Positions 1 to 7,637 of a stretch of 37,564 nucleotides of DNA are shown here, piece after piece. The DNA is from an uncultured Lachnospiraceae bacterium. Its GTDB lineage: Bacteria; Bacillota; Clostridia; Lachnospirales; Lachnospiraceae. The stretch lies in contig CAJTRK010000033.1 in the NCBI GenBank assembly GCA_910578475.1, forward strand, positions 1 through 37,564. The letters are read 5' to 3'. Each line of letters opens with the position of its first letter. Positions within the stretch are counted from its first letter, which is position 1. A program made the position numbers and the translations under genes. Under the pieces are notes generated by a model that saw only the letters and a program-made list of their open reading frames with translations, searched no databases and had not been told where the DNA came from.

Positions 1-2
1 TG

Positions 3-257
3 ATCTGTTTTCTTGCACTTTTGCTTTACCGGATGATTGAAAAAAGGCTGGACTACCGCTATACATGTGATGAAATCCTGCATACATTGAAAACCATGAA
101 CTTTGCCGAAGTTGAGGAACAGGGCTTTATGCCGCTTTACAAGCGGGAAAAGATAACGGATGCCTTACATGATGCCTGCGGATTCCGAACGGACTACCAG
201 TTTATTACCAAGAGCAGTATGAAAACAATCCAGAAAAAAAGTAAAGGAAGAGAATAA
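3..257 (+). CDS. IS transposase, C-terminal fragment (IS1634-like), cut by window edge
   Basis: The reading frame is open from the first complete codon at position 3, so the gene begins outside the window; the internal TTG at 21 is not a real start. The roughly 84 visible residues (ICFLALLLYRMIEKRL at the beginning, FGFRTDYQFITKSSMKTIQK at the end) resemble the extreme C-terminus of IS1634/IS4-type DDE transposases, with the last catalytic helix region followed by a basic tail. This is recognition from memory, not a database match. The DDE residues lie upstream and cannot be checked. The gene ends in TAA and is followed by a hairpin at 283-325. No flanking target duplication can be seen because the other end of the element is missing. 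Confidence 0.7.
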   Translation: MCFLALLLYRMIEKRLDYRYTCDEILHTLKTMNFAEVEEQGFMPLYKREKITDALHDACGFRTDYQFITKSSMKTIQKKSKGRE

Positions 258-282
258 AATACTATATCTTAAAACAGAAGAC

Positions 283-325
283 AAAACCGCTGGAACACCC
301 ATAAATACTGGTCTACAGCGGTTTT
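283..325 (+). terminator. Inverted repeat / probable terminator after the transposase
   Basis: AAAACCGCTG (283-292) is a perfect complement of CAGCGGTTTT (316-325). The loop is 23 nt and a T-rich tail follows. It can act as a terminator for the transposase. Because it sits at the presumed edge of the element it might instead belong to the IS end; the long loop leaves this open. Confidence 0.5.
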
Positions 326-408
326 TATACTTAACAAACTGTCAAAGACGGGATTGTATCAAACGACCAGATAAAAATTCAAAAATATACAGGAATTTAA
401 TCCAAAGC

Positions 409-1833
409 CTAAATTGGAAGAAAAAGTCCCACGACATACTCTAAAATCCACAGATAGTTAGTCCTTTCTATCTCTTCGGCCGCAACAATCGTATATTCCC
501 GAATCACTTCATCATTCAGATAATAGGATACTTTTCCCGCTTCATCTCCTGCATGAACGGGCGCCTCCAGCTGTTCCTCCAGTTCTGTTTTTATCTCTAC
601 CACATCTTCTTCACAGAGCAGATAAGGCAGGCTTTCCCCTGCCGGACAAACTAACTCGACTTCCACAAAAGCATTTTCATAAGGAGTCGCTCCTTCTCCG
701 GCAATGCCGTTTTGCACCGGTATCGGCTGAAACTCCTTTTCCTCATAGATATCCTGATAGGCATACCGCTCCATCCCGTAATCCGCGAGGGTTCTCATAT
801 CGCTCCATTTATAGGTCTTATGATTGGGCCATCCGCAGGCTAACAACGCCACGGTAAAAGTCCTTCCTTCGCTTTCCACCGCTCCCACATAGCAGTAACC
901 TGCCTGATTGGTAAATCCTGTTTTTCCGGATATCGCTTCATCCATCATGCTTAAAAAACTGTTGTGATTATTGCAGTGAAAACTTCTTTTTCCGCTTTCA
1001 TCACAAAAACTGTATTCCCTCGTCTGGGTAATTTCCAAAAACTGGTCTTTCGCCGGAGAATCCATAACACAGTATGCCATAATTTTCGCCAGGTCTTTTG
1101 CCGTCGTGGAATGAATCTGTCCGGTATCGGTTACGACCGCATCCAAACCGTTCGGGGTAATAAAATATGTATCATAACAGCCGATATCTTTCGCCTTCTG
1201 ATTCATCATGGCCGCAAACTCTTCCACACTTCCCCCGACCGCTTCCGCAATCGCCACCGCAGAATCATTATGCGATTCCAGCATCAGGGAATACAGCAAA
1301 TCTTCCAGCCGGTATTTCTCTCCTTCCTGCATATACAGCTTCACTTTCGGCATACTTGCCGCATAAGAAGAAATTTCCACGATGTCCGCCGGATTTCCGT
1401 ATTCCAGCGCCAGAATACAGGTCATAATTTTGGTGGTGCTCGCCATCGGCAGCACCTCTTCTTCATTTTTCCCATAAAGAACGCGTCCGGAATCGGCATC
1501 CAGTAAAACTGCCGCCTGCGCATACAGCTGCAGCTGTACCGCCTCTTTCTTTTTCGCTTCTTCTTTCTTCTTTGTACCTTCGTTTTCCCCTGTTTCTTCT
1601 TCTTTCTTCTTTGTACCTTCGTTTTCCCCTGTTTCTTCTTTTTTCTCCGTCTCTTCCGTTCCAGCCCCTGTCGTTTTCGCCCTGACCGGCGTTGCTTCCC
1701 CGAATGTCCCTCCAATCAGCGACACCGCCAACAGAATGCACAGACAGATGCCAAAGAGCTGTCTTCGTCCTTTCTTTTCATACCGTTTCTGCTGATTCCT
1801 ATAAAAAACGCACATATATTGACCCGAATCCAT
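409..1833 (-). CDS. Serine-type D-Ala-D-Ala carboxypeptidase (DacF/PBP5-like)
   Basis: Penicillin-binding-protein-type D,D-carboxypeptidase that removes the terminal D-Ala of peptidoglycan stem peptides outside the cell. The 474 residues contain an N-terminal hydrophobic signal/anchor (about 26-45), an unusual Lys/Glu-rich linker (about 55-98), and a peptidase S11 domain with the three motifs in order: STTK (Ser132, Lys135), SHN (187-189) and KTG (304-306). The C-terminal part looks like the PBP5_C beta domain. The linker contains a perfect 39-bp duplication, annotated separately. The start has only a weak GAAGAAG ribosome site, and Met7 is an alternative. It is the last gene of the run metallophosphoesterase-scpA-scpB-dac, 43 bases after scpB. 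A second S11 peptidase lies at 4468-5652. Confidence 0.9.
   Translation of the reverse strand: MDSGQYMCVFYRNQQKRYEKKGRRQLFGICLCILLAVSLIGGTFGEATPVRAKTTGAGTEETEKKEETGENEGTKKKEEETGENEGTKKKEEAKKKEAVQLQLYAQAAVLLDADSGRVLYGKNEEEVLPMASTTKIMTCILALEYGNPADIVEISSYAASMPKVKLYMQEGEKYRLEDLLYSLMLESHNDSAVAIAEAVGGSVEEFAAMMNQKAKDIGCYDTYFITPNGLDAVVTDTGQIHSTTAKDLAKIMAYCVMDSPAKDQFLEITQTREYSFCDESGKRSFHCNNHNSFLSMMDEAISGKTGFTNQAGYCYVGAVESEGRTFTVALLACGWPNHKTYKWSDMRTLADYGMERYAYQDIYEEKEFQPIPVQNGIAGEGATPYENAFVEVELVCPAGESLPYLLCEEDVVEIKTELEEQLEAPVHAGDEAGKVSYYLNDEVIREYTIVAAEEIERTNYLWILEYVVGLFLPI
1562..1639. repeat. Perfect tandem duplication, 2 x 39 bp, inside the carboxypeptidase gene
   Basis: Positions 1562-1600 and 1601-1639 are identical. 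In the minus-strand frame the unit encodes 13 residues around GENEGTKKKEE, giving two copies in the charged linker between signal anchor and catalytic domain. The length is a multiple of three, so copy-number change would keep the frame. Confidence 0.93.
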
Positions 1834-1876
1834 TCTTCTTCGTTAATATATATGCGTCTTCCATAAATGCAATACA

Positions 1877-2452
1877 TCAAATATCCAATTGTAACTGCTG
1901 CTGCACTTCCGATTCCGCCTGCAGCTTAAACTCCTCAATCTGAACAGGATTCAGCTCCGGCAGGTCTTCCAGCGATTTCACGCCGAAACTTCTGAGAAAC
2001 TGTTCCGTCGTACCGAACAACAGCGGCCGGCCCGGCGCATCCAGTCTTCCCACTTCCGTAATCAGGTCAAATTCCAAAAGCCTGTTAACCGCATGGTCAC
2101 AGCTGACTCCGCGCACCTTTTCGATTTCCAGTCTTGTGATGGGCTGTTTATAGGCAATAATGGAAAGGGTTTCAAGCAGCGTATCGGTCAGAACGAACTT
2201 TTTAGGCGTTTTGGCAATTTTAATCAGATATTCATAATACTCGCCCTTTGTACAGAGCTGCACCGCGTTTTCCAGCGTCGTCAGCTCAATTCCCCGCTCT
2301 TCTTTCCGATATTCCTCCGCCATCTCGTCAAGAATTGCTTTGGTCATTTCTTTATCTTCTTCGATTACTTCGGCCAGTCTGTCAATTTCCACGGATTCGC
2401 CCATTGTGAACAGCACCGCCTCCAAAACCGCTTTTGCTTTCTTTCTCTCCAT
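1877..2452 (-). CDS. scpB: Segregation and condensation protein B
   Basis: ScpB is the winged-helix partner of the kleisin ScpA in the SMC-ScpAB condensin, which compacts and segregates the chromosome. The 191-residue protein has the typical N-terminal start (ERKKAKAVLEAVLFTMGE), a conserved second winged-helix segment (ETLSIIAYKQPITRLEIEKV then RGVSCDHAVNRLLE) and the usual GRPLLFGTTEQFLRSFG stretch near the end. The start ATG has a GGAG site 7 bases upstream. The gene follows scpA by 31 bases on the same strand, the standard Firmicutes arrangement, so co-transcription is very likely. Confidence 0.96.
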   Translation of the reverse strand: MERKKAKAVLEAVLFTMGESVEIDRLAEVIEEDKEMTKAILDEMAEEYRKEERGIELTTLENAVQLCTKGEYYEYLIKIAKTPKKFVLTDTLLETLSIIAYKQPITRLEIEKVRGVSCDHAVNRLLEFDLITEVGRLDAPGRPLLFGTTEQFLRSFGVKSLEDLPELNPVQIEEFKLQAESEVQQQLQLDI

Positions 2453-2483
2453 CTTACTTCTCCATCCTGTTTCATCAGCTTCC

Positions 2484-3233
2484 TCAGACCGCTTCTTTGG
2501 AAGTTATGACAATATCGCTGAAAATATCATCCTGTTCAATTACAATCTTTCCGACCTTCATCAGTTCCAGAATGACAAGAAACGTAACAATGACTTCCAT
2601 TTTACTGTTCTGCTTTTCCAATAGCTTCCGGAAACTGAATTTTCTGTGGTTCTTCAGATAATCTTCTATATAAACAGTCTTAATATCCATATCGATTTCA
2701 TCTTTTTCAATCTTTCCAAAGGTGCTTCTGACAGGGTCGATTTTGTCCTCCTGACGTTTCAGCATAAATTTAAAAATTTCATGCAGTTTCGCAAGCGTCA
2801 TGTCGCCAATCAATTCTTCATAATCGACAGGCTGCTTATATTCGCTGATTTCTTTCGGCAGCGTAGGTTTTTTATAAAGACTCCGTTCCGCGGTTATCAT
2901 CCTGTCTTTCAGCTCATAAGACATATACTTGCACATTTTATATTCCAGCAGCTTTTCCACCAGTTCCGCACGCGGGTCTTCTTCCTCGCCTTCCTCATTG
3001 ACTTCTTTCGGAAGAAGCATACGGCATTTAATGTCTATCAGCGTCGCCGCCATTACGAGAAATTCACTCATGACATTCATGTCTTCCGTTTCCATCTGTC
3101 TGATATAGTCCAGATACTGCTCCGTAATCTCCACAATCGGAATATCATAAATGTCTACTTTATTTTTATCGATTAAATGTAATAACAAATCCAGAGGCCC
3201 TTCAAAAACCTCCAATTTTACAGGTATTGCCAT
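2484..3233 (-). CDS. scpA: Segregation and condensation protein A
   Basis: ScpA is the kleisin subunit that bridges the SMC heads in bacterial condensin. The 249-residue protein opens with the family signature VKLEVFEGPLDLLLHLIDKN, continues with YLDYIRQMETEDMNVMSEFL and the acidic LLPKEVNEEGEEEDPRAELV segment, and ends with a winged-helix region (KMEVIVTFLVILELMKVGKI). The length is normal for the family. An AAGGGTGG ribosome site precedes the ATG. It is 17 bases downstream of the metallophosphoesterase and 31 bases upstream of scpB. Confidence 0.97.
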   Translation of the reverse strand: MAIPVKLEVFEGPLDLLLHLIDKNKVDIYDIPIVEITEQYLDYIRQMETEDMNVMSEFLVMAATLIDIKCRMLLPKEVNEEGEEEDPRAELVEKLLEYKMCKYMSYELKDRMITAERSLYKKPTLPKEISEYKQPVDYEELIGDMTLAKLHEIFKFMLKRQEDKIDPVRSTFGKIEKDEIDMDIKTVYIEDYLKNHRKFSFRKLLEKQNSKMEVIVTFLVILELMKVGKIVIEQDDIFSDIVITSKEAV

Positions 3234-3250
3234 AGCCTGTCCACCCTTTT

Positions 3251-4120
3251 CTACTGCTTGTGATGCGCCGGTCTTAAATATATAACCACCAGTTCCCCGG
3301 GATTAAAAATCCGTATCGGCAGCGTATGCGTTCCAAGTCCTCTGCTTAAAATCATGACGGGACCGTCTTTCTCAAATTTTCCGCCGTCATAATGTGGAAA
3401 AAGCGTCAGCCGCGGGGATATGACGCCGCCAAGACAGGGAAGCCGCATCAGGCCGCCGTGCATATGCCCGGAAACAGTCAAATCCGCTCCCCACGCCGCA
3501 TATTCCTCAAAATATTCCGGATTGTGCGCAATCAGGATTTGAAACTGTCCGGAAGACGCTTTTCCAACCATCTCCGACAGGTAGTTTTCAGGCATCGGAT
3601 GCTTTGAAAACTTCTGATAATAACGCCTGTCAATCTGTAAACCGCAGATATTTATATTTGCCGCCGGCAGGCTGACCTTTTCGTTCACCAACGGTTCGAT
3701 GCCTGCCCGGTGCAGACTTTCCATATAAATTTCGTATAAATTATCAAATTCTCCCGGTTCCATGCCGATGCGCTGTTCGTGATTTCCCATTCCGTAATAG
3801 ACAGGATATTTTTCTCCAATCTGCTGCATCAGATTTATGGCAACCTGATGCTTTCTTTTGCGCTCATATGCCGTCAGCATATCGCCCGCCACCAGAATGC
3901 CGTCCGGCGCAAGTCTCTCTATTTCCCGGATAAGTTTTTGGTTTCCCTCTCCAAAGGATTTATTATGCAGGTCCGATAAAAGCACAAAACTGCATGCCTT
4001 CGTGATTTTGGGTGATTCGATTTCATATTCCACCGTTACGAACCGATTGCAGTCATAATACATGATTAACAGAAAAAAACAGACAACGATTATGACAACA
4101 GTCAGTATTACAGGAATCAT
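3251..4120 (-). CDS. Membrane-anchored calcineurin-like metallophosphoesterase (YkuE/YpbG type)
   Basis: Predicted two-metal phosphoesterase with one N-terminal membrane helix (residues about 3-21). The metal-binding motifs appear in order: LSDLHN (Asp/His), VAGDM (GD), GMGNHE (GNH), a lone His in LIAHNPEYF, and VSGHMHGG (GHxH). The family includes enzymes acting on lipid or nucleotide phosphates; the substrate cannot be told from sequence. The start was placed at the ATG at 4118-4120 because GGGGAG lies 7 bases upstream; an in-frame TTG six codons further up has no such site. It heads the scpA-scpB-dac run and is preceded by a dispersed palindromic repeat. Confidence 0.85.
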   Translation of the reverse strand: MIPVILTVVIIVVCFFLLIMYYDCNRFVTVEYEIESPKITKACSFVLLSDLHNKSFGEGNQKLIREIERLAPDGILVAGDMLTAYERKRKHQVAINLMQQIGEKYPVYYGMGNHEQRIGMEPGEFDNLYEIYMESLHRAGIEPLVNEKVSLPAANINICGLQIDRRYYQKFSKHPMPENYLSEMVGKASSGQFQILIAHNPEYFEEYAAWGADLTVSGHMHGGLMRLPCLGGVISPRLTLFPHYDGGKFEKDGPVMILSRGLGTHTLPIRIFNPGELVVIYLRPAHHKQ

Positions 4121-4236
4121 CTCTCCACTCCCCGGCAATATGGCCTGAACGATTGTAAGCAGCTCATAAAGTATAGCACAAATGGTACGGAAACTGCAAT
4201 CCTAAGATTTCGCCAAAGCATCGGTCTGACAAAATA

Positions 4237-4437
4237 CCAGTCTGTACAGCCGGGAAACACCGGCGCATATTCTCTTTGGAGGCACGCTTCCGCTCCGCGA
4301 CAGATAATTTACGAAGCAAATTTTCTGTTAGGCAGCAACAGACGCTAAGCTCGTGAGGAACCTCGCTAAGCGCTGGCGCCTTTCCAGGGCCTCCGCCAGA
4401 GGAATATGCGCCGGCGTTTCCCGGCTGTATGGACTGG
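4237..4437. repeat. Dispersed structured repeat, copy 1 (long inverted arms)
   Basis: A 201-bp element fills the gap between two minus-strand genes. The left arm (4237-4272) and right arm (4402-4437) are inverted repeats with only a few mismatches: CCAGTC.., ACAGCCGGGAAAC and CCGGCGCATATTC all have their complements. Inside lie block A (CTCTTTGGAGG, CACGCTTCCGCTCC) and block B (TTTCCAGGGCCTCCGCCAGAG), which partly pair with each other. Between them is a segment with a smaller hairpin (AATTTACGAAGCAAATT). About 95 bp of the interior is almost identical to copy 2; blocks A and B recur in copy 3. No transposase is present. Functions to consider: RNA structure or terminator downstream of the carboxypeptidase, or a MITE-like element. 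Confidence 0.85.
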
Positions 4438-4467
4438 CGTGTCGGTCTTCAAACTAAAATTATCCAA

Positions 4468-5652
4468 TCAGAACACGAGGTACTTCAACCATACTTTTTT
4501 CAGGTAGTCCTTATATTCTGCCTTTTCGACGGACTTCGCGGCCAAAATGGACACGCTTCCGATGCGGCTTCCGTTCAGTTTATAAACGGCTTCTCCGATG
4601 GCATCCCCTTCCGCCACGGGCGCTTTTATGACTCCCGGCAGACTGATTTCCTTTTCGATATCATTCAGATTGTTCCCCGCAATATCCAGATAATGGAACG
4701 GTTCCGCATAAGTCAGATTGACCAGTTCTTCCACACCGCCTTCCACTTTCTGAACAGGCAGCGCGTCTTTGTTTTCATCCGTATACATCTGGCTGACGCT
4801 GTAACCGTAACTCAAAAGTGACATGGCGTCCGCAAATCTCGCTTTTGGGTCCGGGGAAGCCATAACCACCGCAATCAGCTCCATTCCGTCTTTGTTCGCC
4901 GTTGCTGACAGACAGTAAAGCGCTTTGGAAGTGGAACCGGTCTTTAACCCCGTCGTCCATTCATACTGTTTTAACAGCTTATTGGTACTGGACAATGTAA
5001 ATGTCGTCGTTCCCTGTGCCGTATGATGTTCGATATCCTCCATCCAGATACCGGTATACTGCAGTACTTCCGGGTATTTCGTAATCAGTTCTCTGGACAT
5101 GACTGCCACGTCTTTGGCCGAGGTATAATGATTGTCGGAATCCGTTAATCCGCAGCAATCCTCAAAATGAGTATTTTGGAGTCCGAGGCTTTCCGCCTTT
5201 TCATTCATCAGTTTGACAAATTCGCCTTCGCTGCCCGCTATGTATTCCGCCACCGCCACGCTGGCGTCATTTCCGGAAGCCACCGCGATACATTTAATCA
5301 TCGTATCTAGCGTCTGGCTCTCCCCTTCTTCCAGAAAAACCTGAGAGCCTCCCATCGATTTTGCATACGCGCTTGTCGTTACCTGGTCTTCCAGACGGAT
5401 TCTTCCGTTTTTCAAATGCTCAAATATGATTAGCAGCGTCATGATTTTCGTAATACTGGCCGGACTCCTTCTCGTATCCGCATCCTGTTCACAAATGACC
5501 TGACCGGTAGACGCCTCCATGACCACATAGGAAGGCGTCGTCACTTCCGGCGCCGCCCGGACTGTCATAGGCATCGCATACAGGCTCACATTGACACACA
5601 TACAAAGTATCAGGAACAAACTGATGATTCGTTTTTTTCCTCTTTTCAACAT
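4468..5652 (-). CDS. Serine-type D-Ala-D-Ala carboxypeptidase (second copy)
   Basis: Second peptidase S11 enzyme of the window, acting on peptidoglycan pentapeptides outside the membrane. From the chosen ATG it has 394 residues: a signal peptide (about 1-33, ending VRAAPE), the catalytic triad of motifs SITK (Ser66, Lys69), SGN (126-128) and KTG (237-239), and a C-terminal PBP5-like domain ending in a short amphipathic tail (YLKKVWLKYLVF), a plausible membrane-surface anchor. The start at 5650-5652 is preferred because GGGAG lies 6 bases upstream; an ATG five codons earlier has GAGG only 3 bases away. Unlike the first copy it lacks the charged linker and has the more classical SGN motif. It stands alone between rpsU and repeat copy 1. 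Confidence 0.92.
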   Translation of the reverse strand: MLKRGKKRIISLFLILCMCVNVSLYAMPMTVRAAPEVTTPSYVVMEASTGQVICEQDADTRRSPASITKIMTLLIIFEHLKNGRIRLEDQVTTSAYAKSMGGSQVFLEEGESQTLDTMIKCIAVASGNDASVAVAEYIAGSEGEFVKLMNEKAESLGLQNTHFEDCCGLTDSDNHYTSAKDVAVMSRELITKYPEVLQYTGIWMEDIEHHTAQGTTTFTLSSTNKLLKQYEWTTGLKTGSTSKALYCLSATANKDGMELIAVVMASPDPKARFADAMSLLSYGYSVSQMYTDENKDALPVQKVEGGVEELVNLTYAEPFHYLDIAGNNLNDIEKEISLPGVIKAPVAEGDAIGEAVYKLNGSRIGSVSILAAKSVEKAEYKDYLKKVWLKYLVF

Positions 5653-5855
5653 ACATCTCTCCCGCATATTCCTCTACATTATAAATATTAAGTAAAATGA
5701 AAATGTATGTCAGAAGAATTGTACGGAAAACAGATTTTTCAAAGAAGAATTTATTCGTCTTGCGAATCTTTCTGCCGGAATGCTTTCAGCATTGGCCAAA
5801 AGATTGCAGGTTGAGTGAAAGCCATTGTGATTCGGGAAAAAATCCGGACATAACA

Positions 5856-5880
5856 AAATCCCTGATATTCTCAGGGATTT
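5856..5880 (-). terminator. Rho-independent terminator of rpsU
   Basis: AAATCCCTGA (5856-5865) pairs perfectly with TCAGGGATTT (5871-5880) around a 5-nt loop. Read on the minus strand the stem is followed by TTTTGTT. It lies 20 bases after the rpsU stop codon. Confidence 0.85.
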
Positions 5881-5899
5881 GTTCTCATACTGAATTTGA

Positions 5900-6076
5900 T
5901 TAATTGTATTTACGTTTTCTTGCCGCTTCAGACTTTTTCTTGCGTCTCACACTGGGCTTCTCGTAATGCTCTCTCTTACGAATTTCCTGCTGAATCCCTG
6001 CTTTTGCGCAACTTCTTTTAAAACGACGCAATGCGCTGTCTAAAGTCTCGTTTTCTTTTACAATTACGTTCGACAT
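5900..6076 (-). CDS. rpsU: 30S ribosomal protein S21
   Basis: Small basic ribosomal protein of the 30S subunit. The 58-residue translation begins MSNVIVKENETLDSALRRFK, continues RSCAKAGIQQEIRKREHYEK and ends in a Lys/Arg-rich tail (RRKKKSEAARKRKYN), which is the full family pattern and length. A GGAGGT ribosome site lies 10 bases before the ATG, a well-formed promoter is at 6171-6198 and a terminator at 5856-5880, so it appears to be a single-gene transcript. Confidence 0.98.
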   Translation of the reverse strand: MSNVIVKENETLDSALRRFKRSCAKAGIQQEIRKREHYEKPSVRRKKKSEAARKRKYN

Positions 6077-6170
6077 TCCACACCTGACCTCCCTTCAGTC
6101 CCTAACTAGTAACATGACTGATTGGGTTATTTGCGCACGACCGTGCATTATGTGTCTACACACAACATAA

Positions 6171-6198
6171 ATTATACCACATTCTGGATATGAGTCAA
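6171..6198 (-). promoter_or_regulatory. Housekeeping-type promoter of rpsU
   Basis: On the minus strand: TTGACT (complement of 6193-6198), a 16-bp spacer, then TATAAT (complement of 6171-6176). The expected start of transcription leaves a leader of about 85 nt before rpsU. The leader contains an imperfect inverted repeat near 6150-6170 that could be regulatory. Confidence 0.8.
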
Positions 6199-6269
6199 CT
6201 ACTATTTTTCATTTGTTTTTCATGATACACTAAAAAAGTATTGATAAAGAAAAAAGAATCTGCAGCAGC

Positions 6270-6383
6270 GGGGCCGGGAAAGGCGTACAGTTCTCTTTGG
6301 AGGCACGCTTCCGCTCCGCGACAGATAATTTACGAAGCAAATTTTCTGTCAGGCAGCAACAGACGCTAAGCTCGTGAGGAACC
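6270..6383. repeat. Dispersed structured repeat, copy 2 (3'-truncated)
   Basis: From TTCTCTTTGG (6291-6300) to GAGGAACC (about 6383) this is nearly identical to the interior of copy 1, with few differences such as TCTGTC versus TCTGTT. Upstream, the CCGGGAAAGGCG segment resembles the left arm of copy 1. The right half (block B and the long right arm) is missing; the sequence runs straight into the tmcAL start at 6390. The GAGGA at its end serves as the tmcAL ribosome site. Confidence 0.8.
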
Positions 6384-6389
6384 TTCCCT

Positions 6390-7631
6390 ATGAAAACCGT
6401 CGGCATTATCGCAGAATACAATCCTTTTCACAACGGCCATGCCTTTCAGCTTGCCAAGGCAAAAGAAATAACGGGCGCAGATTATGCAGTCGTCGTCATG
6501 AGCGGCAATTTCGTGCAGCGCGGTTTTCCCGCCATTATGGAGAAATCCCTGCGGGCCGAATCGGCTCTGTTATGCGGCGCAGACGTCGTTATCGAACTTC
6601 CCGTTCATTACGCATCTGCCAGCGCGGAATATTTTGCTTCCGGCGCCGTTTCCCTTTTAGACAGACTGGGCGTTGTCGATTTTCTCTGCTTTGGAAGCGA
6701 ATGCGGCGATATTGATGTTCTGTCCTCGTTGGCCGACATGCTTCTGGCGGAAGATAATTCATTCCGCGAATCACTGAAATCGCATTTAAAAAAAGGCGCT
6801 TCTTATCCTCAGGCAAGAAGCGACGCTCTCCGCGCGCTTTCCCCACAGAACGAACAGATTTTCTCACAGTTAAATCATCCGAACAATGTTCTGGGTATTG
6901 AATACCTGAAAATGCTGAAAAAACGTAACAGCCGGATAATTCCCGCTACGGTTGCCCGTACCGGTTCCGCCTATCATGAAAAACAGCTAAACGGCTCCTG
7001 CAGTTCCGCACTCGCTATCCGGGAAACCATTACAAACAAAAACGATATCGGTTCTATGGAAAAACAGGTTCCTCCCACTGTTTACAGGCTGATGGCGCAG
7101 CAATATCAAAAGACCTTCCCTATCGTTCCGGAAGATTATTCTGCATGGCTGTCTTACAAACTATTGCAGGAACAGGATAAGGATTTCAGCATCTATTTCG
7201 ATATCGACCGCAGCCTTTCCGACAGACTGCACAAATTTCTGCCGGCTTATACGGACTTTTCTTCTTTCTGTGAAAAAATAAAAACCAGAAACGTTACCTA
7301 TACGAAAGTATCCCGCGCCCTGCTTCATATATTGTTAAATATTTATCAGGAAGATATGAATATTTTTTGCGCCGAGGATTATGTTTACTATGCGAGGCTT
7401 CTCGGCTTCCGAAAAACAGCGGCCCCGCTTATGAATGCAATGAAAAAAAACGCTTCCCTCCCGCTCATTTCCAGACCGGCGGAAGCAAAGCGTCGTATCC
7501 TGTGTGAAAACGGCAGCCGCATGTTCTTACAGGACATACAGGCAAGCCACCTTTATGCGCTGTCTGTGGAACATAAATTTCGTCAGGGATTTCAAAACGA
7601 ATTGCAAAAGAAACCGCTCATCCTTCCGTAA
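6390..7631 (+). CDS. tmcAL: tRNA(Met) cytidine acetate ligase (YlbM family)
   Basis: TmcAL activates acetate with ATP and forms N4-acetylcytidine at the wobble position of elongator tRNA(Met). The 413-residue protein starts with the family signature VGIIAEYNPFHNGHAFQLAK, containing the HNGH nucleotidyltransferase motif, followed by VVVMSGNFVQRGFPAIMEK, the VIELPVHYASASAEYFASGA segment and FGSECGDI. Length is normal. The ATG lies 9 bases after GAGGA, which is the end of repeat copy 2, so the repeat provides the leader. It is the only plus-strand gene of this part; its 3' end converges with plsC, with six bases between the stops. Confidence 0.93.
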   Translation: MKTVGIIAEYNPFHNGHAFQLAKAKEITGADYAVVVMSGNFVQRGFPAIMEKSLRAESALLCGADVVIELPVHYASASAEYFASGAVSLLDRLGVVDFLCFGSECGDIDVLSSLADMLLAEDNSFRESLKSHLKKGASYPQARSDALRALSPQNEQIFSQLNHPNNVLGIEYLKMLKKRNSRIIPATVARTGSAYHEKQLNGSCSSALAIRETITNKNDIGSMEKQVPPTVYRLMAQQYQKTFPIVPEDYSAWLSYKLLQEQDKDFSIYFDIDRSLSDRLHKFLPAYTDFSSFCEKIKTRNVTYTKVSRALLHILLNIYQEDMNIFCAEDYVYYARLLGFRKTAAPLMNAMKKNASLPLISRPAEAKRRILCENGSRMFLQDIQASHLYALSVEHKFRQGFQNELQKKPLILP

Positions 7632-7637
7632 ACAGAC

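Noticed and set aside
5697..5903. Small plus-strand frame of 68 codons between carboxypeptidase and rpsU
   Set aside because: It runs through the rpsU terminator hairpin into the end of rpsU, has no ribosome site and no recognisable pattern.
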